NCBI GenBank assembly: GCA_023427285.1
Contig: JAEZBH010000014.1
Span: 1-6,329, forward strand
DNA from: Pseudomonadota bacterium
GTDB lineage: Bacteria > Pseudomonadota > Alphaproteobacteria > Sphingomonadales > Sphingomonadaceae
DNA: 6,329 bases
Direction of reading: 5' to 3'
Below the pieces are notes generated by a model. That model saw nothing but the letters and a program-made list of their open reading frames with translations, had not been told where the DNA came from and did not search any database. Shown here piece after piece: positions 1 to 6,233 of this stretch; position 1 is the stretch's first letter, and the number at the start of each line of letters is the position of its first letter. The translations under genes were made by a program, and so were the position numbers.

Positions 1-26
1 TTCCGTAAGCCGATCGCGGATCCCAT
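1..26 (-). CDS. Probable 5' end of a divergent gene, cut by the window edge
   Basis: An ATG on the minus strand at 26-24 is preceded by a strong Shine-Dalgarno sequence, GGAGGG (34-39 on the minus strand), with a 7-base spacer. The eight complete codons visible read MGSAIGLR and then leave the window. This is too little to name a product. The case rests on the ribosome binding site, the lack of any other gene in this stretch, and the common arrangement in which a LysR-type regulator is divergent from a gene it controls. The TTA codon is unusual for such GC-rich DNA and weakens the call slightly. Confidence 0.45.
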
Positions 27-65
27 GGCTGTGCCCTCCAAATGCAGGGCGTCATTGAATCAGAC

Positions 66-87
66 TTTCGTCAGTTTTCGTCAGTTT
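66..87. repeat. 10-bp tandem direct repeat
   Basis: TTTCGTCAGT occurs twice back to back at 66-75 and 76-85, followed by TT, so the periodicity continues two bases further. The 10-bp period is close to one turn of the DNA helix, so both copies lie on the same DNA face, as expected for two protomers of a binding protein. It lies about 40 bases upstream of the proposed left-edge gene start. Whether it is an operator or a slippage product cannot be told from one sequence. Confidence 0.7.
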
Positions 88-152
88 GGGAATCCTCTGC
101 GTGAGTCACCCTCCGTGCAGCTTGGTAGAAGTTCAATCATGGAGTGTCTCTT

Positions 153-167
153 CTTGAGGGGCGCAAG
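153..167. promoter_or_regulatory. Candidate LysR-type binding site (T-N11-A dyad)
   Basis: CTTG at 153-156 and CAAG at 164-167 form a dyad with a 7-base spacer. T154 and A166 are separated by 11 bases, which fits the T-N11-A box known for LysR-family regulators. It sits roughly midway between the proposed divergent start at 26 and the lysR start at 255, where a recognition site for both promoters would be expected. The arms are only four bases, so chance occurrence is possible. Confidence 0.35.
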
Positions 168-195
168 CGCTTCCCTGTTGCGCTCAATTTAGGCA

Positions 196-224
196 TTGCG
201 CGCTTTTCCGATCAAAGGGATAAA
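196..224 (+). promoter_or_regulatory. Weak sigma70-type promoter candidate for lysR
   Basis: TTGCGC at 196-201 and GATAAA at 219-224 are separated by 17 bases. They match the -35 and -10 consensus at 3/6 and 4/6 positions. Transcription would start near 231, giving a leader of about 24 bases that carries the 237-253 dyad and the ribosome binding site. It is the best-spaced pair I found in this stretch, but the match is weak. Confidence 0.3.
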
Positions 225-236
225 ACTGATGAAAAC

Positions 237-253
237 GTTCAAGGAACTTGAAC
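237..253. promoter_or_regulatory. 17-bp perfect dyad over the lysR ribosome binding site
   Basis: GTTCAAG (237-243) and CTTGAAC (247-253) are exact reverse complements around the spacer GAA. Inside, T239 and A251 are 11 bases apart, so the site also fits the LysR T-N11-A rule, with better symmetry than the 153-167 site. It covers AAGGAA (241-246), the Shine-Dalgarno sequence of lysR, and ends one base before the GTG start. It could be an autorepression operator in DNA, or a 7-bp RNA stem hiding the ribosome binding site, although the 3-base loop is tight. Confidence 0.5.
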
Positions 254-254
254 A

Positions 255-1184
255 GTGAACAATCCGGGCATGCCCACGCTCGACCAGTTGCGCATTTTTC
301 TGGCGATCGTGGATACGGGCAGTTTCGCGGGGGCGGGCCGAAAGCTCAATCGCGCTGTCTCGGTCATCAGTTATGGCATCGCCAATCTGGAAGCGCAGCT
401 GGGCCTGACGCTGTTCGAGCGGGAGGGAACACGCCGCCCCAAGCTGACCATGGCTGGCCGGGCCGTGCTGGCTGAAGCGCGGGCAGTGGAACAGGGGATG
501 GATGGCCTGCGCGCCAAGGTGAAGGGCCTTCTCGACGGGATGGAAGCCGAAGTCGATCTTGCGGTCGATGTAATGCTGCCGGCCGAACGGCTTGGCCGCA
601 TCTTGCGCGCATTTGCGCGGGAGTATCCAACGGTCTCCTTGCGGCTTCATGTGGAGGCGCTTGGCGCGATTACCGCCATGGTCCTCAACCGGACTGCGGT
701 GATCGGTATTTCCGGGCCGCTCGCCGCCGGGGTCGAGGGCGTAGAGTGCATATCCGCAGGCTCGGTGCCGATGGTGCCTGTCGCAGCGCCCGACCATCCG
801 CTAGGCCGTATGGAACGTATTCCGCCGGGGGCGGGGCGCGATTTTACCCAGCTTGTACTGATCGACCGCTCGCGCTTCACCGAGGGGAAGGATTTTTCGG
901 TGCTCAGCCCCAAGACCTGGCGGCTGGCCGACCTTGGCGCAAAACACGCGTTGCTGCGGGAGGGGATCGGCTGGGGCAACATGCCGTTTCCACTCATCGA
1001 GCCGGACCTTGTGGCAGGGACACTGGTTCGCCTCAATATGCCCGATCATCCGGGCGGCACCTATCGCTTCGCGGGCATCTGGCGCCGCGATACGCCACCC
1101 GGGCCGGCGGCCTCCTGGCTGCTCGATCAGTTTGTTGGGCTGGGCCAGGATGACGTTGAGGAGACGGGCTTCGGCGATATCTAG
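255..1184 (+). CDS. LysR-family transcriptional regulator
   Basis: This is a 309-residue DNA-binding regulator of normal length for the LysR family. The N-terminal winged helix-turn-helix spans about residues 8-67, with the typical pattern LRIFLAIVDTGSF, then ISYGIANLEAQLG and LTLFERE. A linker helix follows, and an effector-binding domain fills about 95-300. The GTG start at 255 is chosen because AAGGAA lies 8 bases upstream; ATG at 270 (residue 6) is the alternative but lacks a ribosome binding site. The family usually controls a divergent neighbour and its own gene, which fits the upstream dyads. The effector is unknown. The gene converges on the porin gene, and the two stop codons share CTAG at 1181-1184. 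Confidence 0.95.
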   Translation: MNNPGMPTLDQLRIFLAIVDTGSFAGAGRKLNRAVSVISYGIANLEAQLGLTLFEREGTRRPKLTMAGRAVLAEARAVEQGMDGLRAKVKGLLDGMEAEVDLAVDVMLPAERLGRILRAFAREYPTVSLRLHVEALGAITAMVLNRTAVIGISGPLAAGVEGVECISAGSVPMVPVAAPDHPLGRMERIPPGAGRDFTQLVLIDRSRFTEGKDFSVLSPKTWRLADLGAKHALLREGIGWGNMPFPLIEPDLVAGTLVRLNMPDHPGGTYRFAGIWRRDTPPGPAASWLLDQFVGLGQDDVEETGFGDI

Positions 1185-2554
1185 AAGCGGAAAAGAACTT
1201 CCGCGCCGATCATCTGAATGGTGCGGGCAGGGCCGCTCTGCCGAATAAACGCGCCTGGCTCAAAGAACGAGTAGGAGGCGGAGAAGGACAGGACGTCTGT
1301 TGCCTGCCAGGAGAGCAGCATTTCCGCCTGCGTGCCGACATGACGTGCGCGGCCTGTACCGGGCGCACGGATCAGCTGGCCGGGCAGATCGTAAAGGCCA
1401 TCGCCGCGGCTGGCCCGCCAGTAGGCAACGGCGGCCAGATCAAGCGCCATCCCGTGCCCGAGATCAAGGCCAACGCTCGGGTGAACGTTGATGATGTTGA
1501 CAGGGCCGATCGGCGACAGCTCGCCGAAGTACTTCCCCTTCGGAAACATCGGATTGAAGCTTTCGAGCCTGCCAGGGGTGCTGGCCTTGTCGCCGCTGGC
1601 GATGTTGGCGCGCAGGCGAAGTTCGGGGGCACGGGGTGCGCCAGCAAACTTATAAGAGGTCTCCGTCGCCAGGGACCAGGCGCGGATGCGGCTGCCATCG
1701 AAGCGCCCGCGCTGCACCATTGCTTCCCAGTTCCACGACCAGCCTTTCGCGCTCCCGAAAACGCGCACGCCATAGGTCTGGCGGTGCTCGCGCCCCGTTC
1801 CGGAAACAAAGGACGCGTCGTCCCGGTCGTAATCCAGCACATAAGCGTCAAAATTGCTGAGGCCGGGAACAGGGGAGGTCAGATAGATGCCCTGAAGCCG
1901 CTCCGTTCGGGACGTCCGGTCATCAATGTTATCCGTACCTATATCGACGGGTTTCAGCGCGAGCGCGTCGATGCGCGTCCCGCCCCATTGCAGTATGGCG
2001 CGCACGCCATCGAAGGGCTGGGGGATGTTGGGGCCATAGCGCAGGCCGACCAGCCGCTCAGAGCCGAGGGCGATCAGCTCCCGCCCGCCGCGCAGCGTCA
2101 GGCTGGCATGACGGCCAGGCGTCAGACGCAAGTCGGCAAAGGCTTGCTGAACATCAAGGCCCGTCTCATCGACGCCGCCTTCTTCTGGTTCGACGCCGCT
2201 GGCATAGCCGCCGATCAACTGCACGAAGGCCCGCGCAGGTCCCACATGCAGATCGGCGTGGGGCAGGACGCGCAGCCACAGATAGCCGTCATCAGGCGCG
2301 GCTCCGCCGCCCCAGTTGTTGTTGGAGAAGCCCTCGAAGCGCGCTCGCGCCTCCAGCCCGCTGCTGAGGTAGATGTCGCCTCGTGCATTCAGCGGCAGGT
2401 GTTTGGCCGGCATCCACCAGGGCTGACTGTCTGGATCCTCCGGGGCGACAGTTGACCAGTCCTCGTCATAGCGCCAGTTGGTCTGGGGAACCTGGGCGTG
2501 GACCCCGGCCGGCAAAACGATCAGACCCATGAGCAGGCGGATCACGTTCTTCAT
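1181..2554 (-). CDS. Alginate-export-family outer-membrane porin
   Basis: This 457-residue protein is predicted to be an outer-membrane beta-barrel channel of the alginate export (AlgE-like) family. Residues 1-20 are a Sec signal peptide with cleavage predicted after VHA. The mature N-terminus carries the family pattern NWRYDEDWS near residues 26-34, followed by a lysine-leucine segment (AKHLPLN) and the first strands (IYLSSGLEARARFEGF). Alternating beta-strand patterns run to the end, which closes with a terminal phenylalanine (EVLFRF), the usual barrel-assembly signal. Despite the family name, most members lie outside alginate clusters and are thought to pass small organic molecules. The ATG overlaps the MFS stop as ATGA, and no good Shine-Dalgarno sequence precedes it, so translation probably depends on coupling. 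It is the last gene of the operon. Confidence 0.88.
   Translation of the reverse strand: MKNVIRLLMGLIVLPAGVHAQVPQTNWRYDEDWSTVAPEDPDSQPWWMPAKHLPLNARGDIYLSSGLEARARFEGFSNNNWGGGAAPDDGYLWLRVLPHADLHVGPARAFVQLIGGYASGVEPEEGGVDETGLDVQQAFADLRLTPGRHASLTLRGGRELIALGSERLVGLRYGPNIPQPFDGVRAILQWGGTRIDALALKPVDIGTDNIDDRTSRTERLQGIYLTSPVPGLSNFDAYVLDYDRDDASFVSGTGREHRQTYGVRVFGSAKGWSWNWEAMVQRGRFDGSRIRAWSLATETSYKFAGAPRAPELRLRANIASGDKASTPGRLESFNPMFPKGKYFGELSPIGPVNIINVHPSVGLDLGHGMALDLAAVAYWRASRGDGLYDLPGQLIRAPGTGRARHVGTQAEMLLSWQATDVLSFSASYSFFEPGAFIRQSGPARTIQMIGAEVLFRF
1187..1204. terminator. Weak hairpin just past the lysR stop codon
   Basis: GCGGAA (1187-1192) and TTCCGC (1199-1204) are perfect reverse complements around a 6-base loop, beginning 3 bases after the lysR stop. 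The sequence also encodes the last residues of the porin (EVLFRF). No T-run follows on either strand, so it is not a classical intrinsic terminator. It could still stabilise the 3' end of either transcript. The convergent genes leave no non-coding space for a normal terminator. Confidence 0.25.
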
Positions 2555-4134
2555 ACCGGACGGATCAGGTGCCGCACGATGGGAGGATGGGGGCCGATAT
2601 GGAAGGCCCGCACCGCCTCCTGATTTTCCCGGTCGGCATGGGTCACCCGCTCGTGCTGGCGCAGATGCTCAAGCCAGCTTTCAACAACGAAGGTCTCAAT
2701 CATGCGGCCGGGCTGCGCGGCATCCTCATAGACGCCCCAGCTGATCGCACCGTCCCGCTTGCGGATCCGCTTCATCTGCTGCATCGCCGTCATAAACTGC
2801 CGGACCTGGGGCTTATTGACGTGATACTCGATCATGATCATGACCGGGCCGCGATCCGGCCTAACCTCGCCTGCAATAACCGGCGTCGGCCAGTGGGAGG
2901 AAGAGGTCAGATCGAGGGCGGCCTGCTGGCCAAGGGGGAAGCGCAGCGCCATCGGCACAAGCACAAGGATCAGGCCCGTGCCAGCGATAATCAGGGTGGC
3001 GGGGATGCCGATGTGGCCGGCGAGCGTGCCCCAGAGCGCCGAGCCGGCGGTCATTGCCCCCTGAAAGGTCACAAGGTAGATCGCCAGCGCCCGTGCCTTG
3101 ACCCAGGCAGGCGATGCCGCCTGCGCGCTGCCGTTAAGCGAGGCCATCATCCCGATCCAGGCAAGGCCGCCGACCGCCAGCAAGGCGCCGGACGAGGCGA
3201 AGCCTTGGGCAAAACCAAGGCCTGCCGTTGCCACGGCAAAGAGCAGGGATGCGGCGGTGGTCACCCGGTTGGGAGACAGCCGGGTGCGCAGTCGCGGCAG
3301 GAGCCAGGCACCCGCAACCGCGCCCAGTCCCATCAGGGTGAGGAGGCCGCCATACGCTCCGGGCCCAAGGCCCAGCTCCCGGCGGGCGATGAGCGGCAGC
3401 AACGCCCAGAGCGCGCTGGCAAACAGAAAGAAGCCGATGCTGCGGACCAGCACGATCTGAAGCTCGGGCGCGCCGGCGGCATAGCGGGCTCCGGCCCTGA
3501 GGGCTCCGAAGAAATGCTCGGCGGGCAGATGCGTGTCGGGTTGCGTGCGACTCCAGCGGGTCAGAACGAAAATGATGCCGGTGACCGAGACTGCATTCAG
3601 CGCAAAGACTGCACCCGGCCCAGCCGCTGCGATGATGAGGCCGCCGAGCGCCGGGCCGATGGCGCGCGAGATGTTGATTCCAAGGCTGTTGAGGGCAACC
3701 GCCTGCTGAACGGCAGGCAACGGGACCAGCTCGGGCACGATCGCCTGGAACGCCGGGGCTGACAGCGCAGCGCCAGCGGCGATCACGGCAGTAAAGGCGA
3801 GGAGCAGGCCAGGCGTCGTCAGCCCTGCGAAGCTTGCAGCGGCCAGCAGGGCGGCCGCAATAAGCGATAAGCCTTGCGCGCCGATGAGGAGGCGGCGCCG
3901 ATCAATAATGTCGGCAAGGGCGCCGCCAGGCAGGGCGAGCAAGAACATCGGCAGCGTGGTCGCCGCCTGAACAAGGGCAACCATCAGCGGCTCAGGTGAC
4001 AGCGACGTCATCAGCCAGCCGGCACCCACGTCGTGCATCCAGGTGCCCACATTGGAGACGATGGTTGCGATCCACAGCGCGCGGAAGACCGGCACGCGCA
4101 GCGGCGAGGCGCTCAGGACTGGAGTTTTCGTCAT
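2551..4134 (-). CDS. EntS-like MFS transporter with C-terminal soluble domain
   Basis: This 527-residue inner-membrane transporter belongs to the MFS_3 (EntS-related) branch of the major facilitator superfamily. Residues ~15-405 are mostly hydrophobic helices. The MFS signature loop between helices 2 and 3 is clear: G71, D75, D78, R79, R80 in GGALADIIDRRR. After the last helix, residues ~425-520 form a soluble domain beginning VMIMIEYHVN and containing ISWGVYED and ETFVVESWLEHLRQHERVT; this resembles a ferredoxin-like alpha-beta barrel of the monooxygenase/dimeric type and is seen in many MFS_3 members. Its role is unknown. EntS exports enterobactin, but export cannot be assumed here. GAGGAG (4143-4148, minus strand) lies 8 bases before the ATG. 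The start shares its A with the stop of the small upstream ORF (TGATG); the stop overlaps the porin start (ATGA). Confidence 0.9.
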   Translation of the reverse strand: MTKTPVLSASPLRVPVFRALWIATIVSNVGTWMHDVGAGWLMTSLSPEPLMVALVQAATTLPMFLLALPGGALADIIDRRRLLIGAQGLSLIAAALLAAASFAGLTTPGLLLAFTAVIAAGAALSAPAFQAIVPELVPLPAVQQAVALNSLGINISRAIGPALGGLIIAAAGPGAVFALNAVSVTGIIFVLTRWSRTQPDTHLPAEHFFGALRAGARYAAGAPELQIVLVRSIGFFLFASALWALLPLIARRELGLGPGAYGGLLTLMGLGAVAGAWLLPRLRTRLSPNRVTTAASLLFAVATAGLGFAQGFASSGALLAVGGLAWIGMMASLNGSAQAASPAWVKARALAIYLVTFQGAMTAGSALWGTLAGHIGIPATLIIAGTGLILVLVPMALRFPLGQQAALDLTSSSHWPTPVIAGEVRPDRGPVMIMIEYHVNKPQVRQFMTAMQQMKRIRKRDGAISWGVYEDAAQPGRMIETFVVESWLEHLRQHERVTHADRENQEAVRAFHIGPHPPIVRHLIRPV

Positions 4135-4298
4135 CAGGCTTGCTCCTCTTCAGCAAGGATCGCCGCCAGAACGCCGCCCAAGTGCCCGGCCTCGGCCAGC
4201 TTGGCGACGCCGCTCCACCGGAAAGCAACGTCAGGAGCGCCTGGGGCGGGGCTCACCCAGGCCTGCCCGAGCAGTAATGAGATGGAGCGGGGCGTCAC
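4134..4298 (-). CDS. Small coupled ORF of 54 residues, unknown function
   Basis: This reading frame starts with GTG at 4298-4296, 3 bases after the amidohydrolase stop and in the same frame, and ends with TGA at 4136-4134, which shares one base with the MFS start (TGATG). The product begins MTPRSISLLLGQAW and ends LGGVLAAILAEEEQA: a Pro/Ala-rich middle, then a probable amphipathic helix from about residue 29. By my count G+C is about 76%, 56% and 78% at codon positions 1, 2 and 3, the pattern expected of real coding DNA in such a genome. No strong Shine-Dalgarno sequence precedes the GTG; reinitiation after the amidohydrolase stop is plausible. I recognise no family. It could instead be a chance open frame, since short ones are common at high GC. 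Confidence 0.5.
   Translation of the reverse strand: MTPRSISLLLGQAWVSPAPGAPDVAFRWSGVAKLAEAGHLGGVLAAILAEEEQA
4143..4148 (-). promoter_or_regulatory. Ribosome binding site of the MFS gene
   Basis: The minus strand reads AAGAGGAG, with its core GAGGAG 8 bases before the ATG at 4134. It lies inside the last codons of the small ORF (the EEE residues), so translation of that ORF would clear or occlude this site, as expected for coupled genes. It fixes the MFS start. Confidence 0.75.
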
Positions 4299-4301
4299 GG
4301 A

Positions 4302-6233
4302 TTAAACCGCCCAGCAGCCGCAACCGAGTGCGCCCCAGAAGCTCTGGACGTCGACAGCGGGCACCGCAGTTCCAAGCGCTGCGGCATGATCATGGCCATG
4401 GACGGCGCAGGCCGAATGGCAGCCGCAGGCTGAGGCCATCTTCCGGGCGGCCTCGGGCGCACGGTAATAGCCGCCGAAGGTGGCAACCGGAGACCAGTCC
4501 GGCATCGGCCGGGGCAGCGCCGGGGCAAGCGGACCATAATCGCCCTCTCCGTGGACCACCTTGCCGCCGAGGAGGGTGAGCACCGAGCGCAGGTGGACGA
4601 TCTCGCTTTCGGGCACGCTGAAATAATCGTCCGATAAGAGCGCCAGGTCCGCCAGTTGCCCCGCCTTGATCTGCCCCTTCTTGCCGACTTCATTGGAAAA
4701 CCAGGTGTTTGCCTCGGTCCACAGGCGCAGAGCCGTCTCGCGATCGAGGCGATTACGCGCCGGATAAAGCGTCAGGCCGCCGAGCGTCCTGCCCGTGACC
4801 AGCCAGGAGAGGGACACCCAGGGATTGTAACTGGCGACGCGGGTGGCGTCTGTACCCGCGCCGACAGGTATGCCGGCCTCCAGCATCCGCGTGATCGGGG
4901 GCGTTGCCTCGGCCGCTTTTGCCCCATAGCGCTCGACGAAATACTCGCCCTGGAAAGCCATGCGGTGCTGCACCGCAATGCCGCCCCCGAGTGCCGCGAT
5001 CCGGTCGATGTTGCGCTCGCTGATCGTCTCGGCATGGTCGAAGAACCAGTTGAGGCCAGACAGGGGAATGTCGCGGTTGACCTTCTCGAATACATCGAGC
5101 GCCCGGCTGATCGTCTCATCGTAGGTCGCGTGCAGCGGCCACGGCCAGCGCCGCTCGGCGAGCAGGCGGACGACAGGCTCCAGATCCGCCTCCATGCTGG
5201 GCGGCATGTCCGGACGAGCGACGCGGAAGTCCTCAAAATCGGCGGCCGAATAAACCAGCATTTCGCCCGCGCCGTTGTGGCGGTAGGTGTCGTCGCCGTC
5301 GCCCGGCTTGATTTGCGTCGACCAGTTGGCGAAGTCTTCCAGTTCTTCCTTCGGCTTCTGGGTGAAGAGGTTGTAGGCGATGCGCAGGCTTAGATCGCCG
5401 TCCTGGTGCAGCTTTTCGATGATCTCGTAATCATCCGGATAGTTCTGGTAGCCGCCGCCCGCATCAATGACGCTGGTAACGCCAAGGCCGTTCAGCTCCC
5501 GCATGAAATGCCTGGTCGAGTTCAGCTGATACTCGGGCGAAAGCTTGGGACCCTTGGCAAGGGTCGCATAGAGGATCATCGCATTGGGCTGGGCAAGCAG
5601 CAGGCCGGTCGGATTGCCCCTTGCGTCGCGCACGATCTCACCGCCTGGCGGATTGGGCGTGTCCTTAGTGTAGCCGACCGCACGCAGCGCGGCAGCGTTG
5701 AGGAGCGCGCGATCGTAGAGGTGTAGGATAAAAACCGGCGTCTCCGGCGCGGCGGCATTGATTTCCTCCAGCGTCGGCAGGCGCTTCTCGGCGAACTGCT
5801 GTTCGGTGAAGCCGCCGACCACGCGCACCCACTGCGGCGGCGGGGTGTTCTCGGCCTGGCGCTTCAGCATGGCCATGGCATCGGCCAGCGTCGGCACGCC
5901 TTCCCAGCGCAGCTCCATGTTGTAGTTGAGCCCGCCACGGATCACGTGGATGTGGCTATCGATGAGACCGGGGATCAATCGGCGGCCCCTGGCATCGATG
6001 ACCGTTGCATCCGGTGCTGCAGCCGCGCGGACCTCTTGCTCGGAGCCGACCGCCAGGAACTTTCCGTCCCGGATCGCGACGGCTTCGGCCGTCGGATTTT
6101 CCCGGTCCAATGTCGTGATCCTGGCGTTTGTGATGATGGTGTCTTTGGAGTTCATGGCGAAGCTCTCCGTAGCGGCAAGCAGGGCGATGGCGGCGGCGCC
6201 GACAAGCGTCTGACGACGAGTGAGGTCTTTCAT
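4302..6233 (-). CDS. Tat-signal YtcJ-type amidohydrolase with Cys/His-rich tail
   Basis: This 643-residue enzyme is a metal-dependent amidohydrolase of the Amidohydro_3 (YtcJ / N-substituted formamide deformylase-like) family, which hydrolyses C-N bonds of amides and related compounds; the substrate here is unknown. The N-terminus has a twin-arginine export signal: TRRQTLVG (residues 5-12), a short hydrophobic run, and SFA cleavage before Met27. Metal-site motifs follow in order: GLIDSHIH (H94, H96), PLHATYDE (H367), FFDHAE (H399) and GAGTDATR (D461). The usual bridging lysine is not evident; E323 in GAGEMLVYSAADFEDF may take its place. The C-terminal 41 residues hold C603, C605, H606, C609, H612, H614, H616, C638 and C640. 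AAGGAG lies 8 bases before the ATG, which overlaps the preceding gene's stop as ATGA. A cytoplasmic form starting at Met27 is possible. Confidence 0.93.
   Translation of the reverse strand: MKDLTRRQTLVGAAAIALLAATESFAMNSKDTIITNARITTLDRENPTAEAVAIRDGKFLAVGSEQEVRAAAAPDATVIDARGRRLIPGLIDSHIHVIRGGLNYNMELRWEGVPTLADAMAMLKRQAENTPPPQWVRVVGGFTEQQFAEKRLPTLEEINAAAPETPVFILHLYDRALLNAAALRAVGYTKDTPNPPGGEIVRDARGNPTGLLLAQPNAMILYATLAKGPKLSPEYQLNSTRHFMRELNGLGVTSVIDAGGGYQNYPDDYEIIEKLHQDGDLSLRIAYNLFTQKPKEELEDFANWSTQIKPGDGDDTYRHNGAGEMLVYSAADFEDFRVARPDMPPSMEADLEPVVRLLAERRWPWPLHATYDETISRALDVFEKVNRDIPLSGLNWFFDHAETISERNIDRIAALGGGIAVQHRMAFQGEYFVERYGAKAAEATPPITRMLEAGIPVGAGTDATRVASYNPWVSLSWLVTGRTLGGLTLYPARNRLDRETALRLWTEANTWFSNEVGKKGQIKAGQLADLALLSDDYFSVPESEIVHLRSVLTLLGGKVVHGEGDYGPLAPALPRPMPDWSPVATFGGYYRAPEAARKMASACGCHSACAVHGHDHAAALGTAVPAVDVQSFWGALGCGCWAV

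Larger units (their letters stand above)
27..254. promoter_or_regulatory. Intergenic control region between the left-edge gene and lysR
   Basis: This 228-base stretch is visibly AT-richer than the rest of the window and holds no convincing gene. It contains a 10-bp tandem repeat (66-85), a CTTG-N7-CAAG dyad (153-167), the 8-bp palindrome AAGCGCTT (165-172), an inverted GCGCAA/TTGCGC pair (161-166 and 178-183), a weak promoter candidate (196-224) and a 17-bp dyad over the lysR ribosome binding site (237-253). This concentration of symmetry suggests a bidirectional regulatory region. The individual sites are listed separately. Confidence 0.6.

Noticed and set aside
25..192. 55-residue plus-strand frame beginning ATGGCTGTG in the control region
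   Set aside because: It lacks a good ribosome binding site, its codon third positions lack the GC bias of the neighbours, and it runs through the tandem repeat and operator-like dyads.
189..797. 202-residue minus-strand frame opposite lysR
   Set aside because: It overlaps the HTH-coding part of lysR and gives a His/Arg-rich product without domain pattern; it is a coding shadow.
1340..2455. 371-residue open frame on the plus strand opposite the porin gene
   Set aside because: It mirrors a clearly functional beta-barrel gene. Its product is an arginine/alanine/glycine-rich string without recognisable domains, as expected of antisense frames in GC-rich coding DNA.
1181..2554. Alginate export system
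   Set aside because: Only the porin family name points to alginate. No alginate synthesis, epimerase or acetylation genes are present, and the neighbours suggest small-molecule transport.
2830..2845. Palindromic GATCATGATC, with a similar CATGATCATG near 4385
   Set aside because: Both fall inside conserved coding sequence (the VMIMIEY and GHDHAAA regions) and are explained by codon choice; no regulatory role is supported.
2569..3762. 397-residue open frame on the plus strand opposite the MFS gene
   Set aside because: The product is hydrophilic low-complexity sequence antisense to conserved membrane helices; it has no ribosome binding site of note and no family signature.
3992..4228. 78-residue minus-strand frame across the MFS start
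   Set aside because: It is out of frame with the MFS gene and overlaps its conserved N-terminus. The frame ending in TGATG (4298-4134) explains the junction better.
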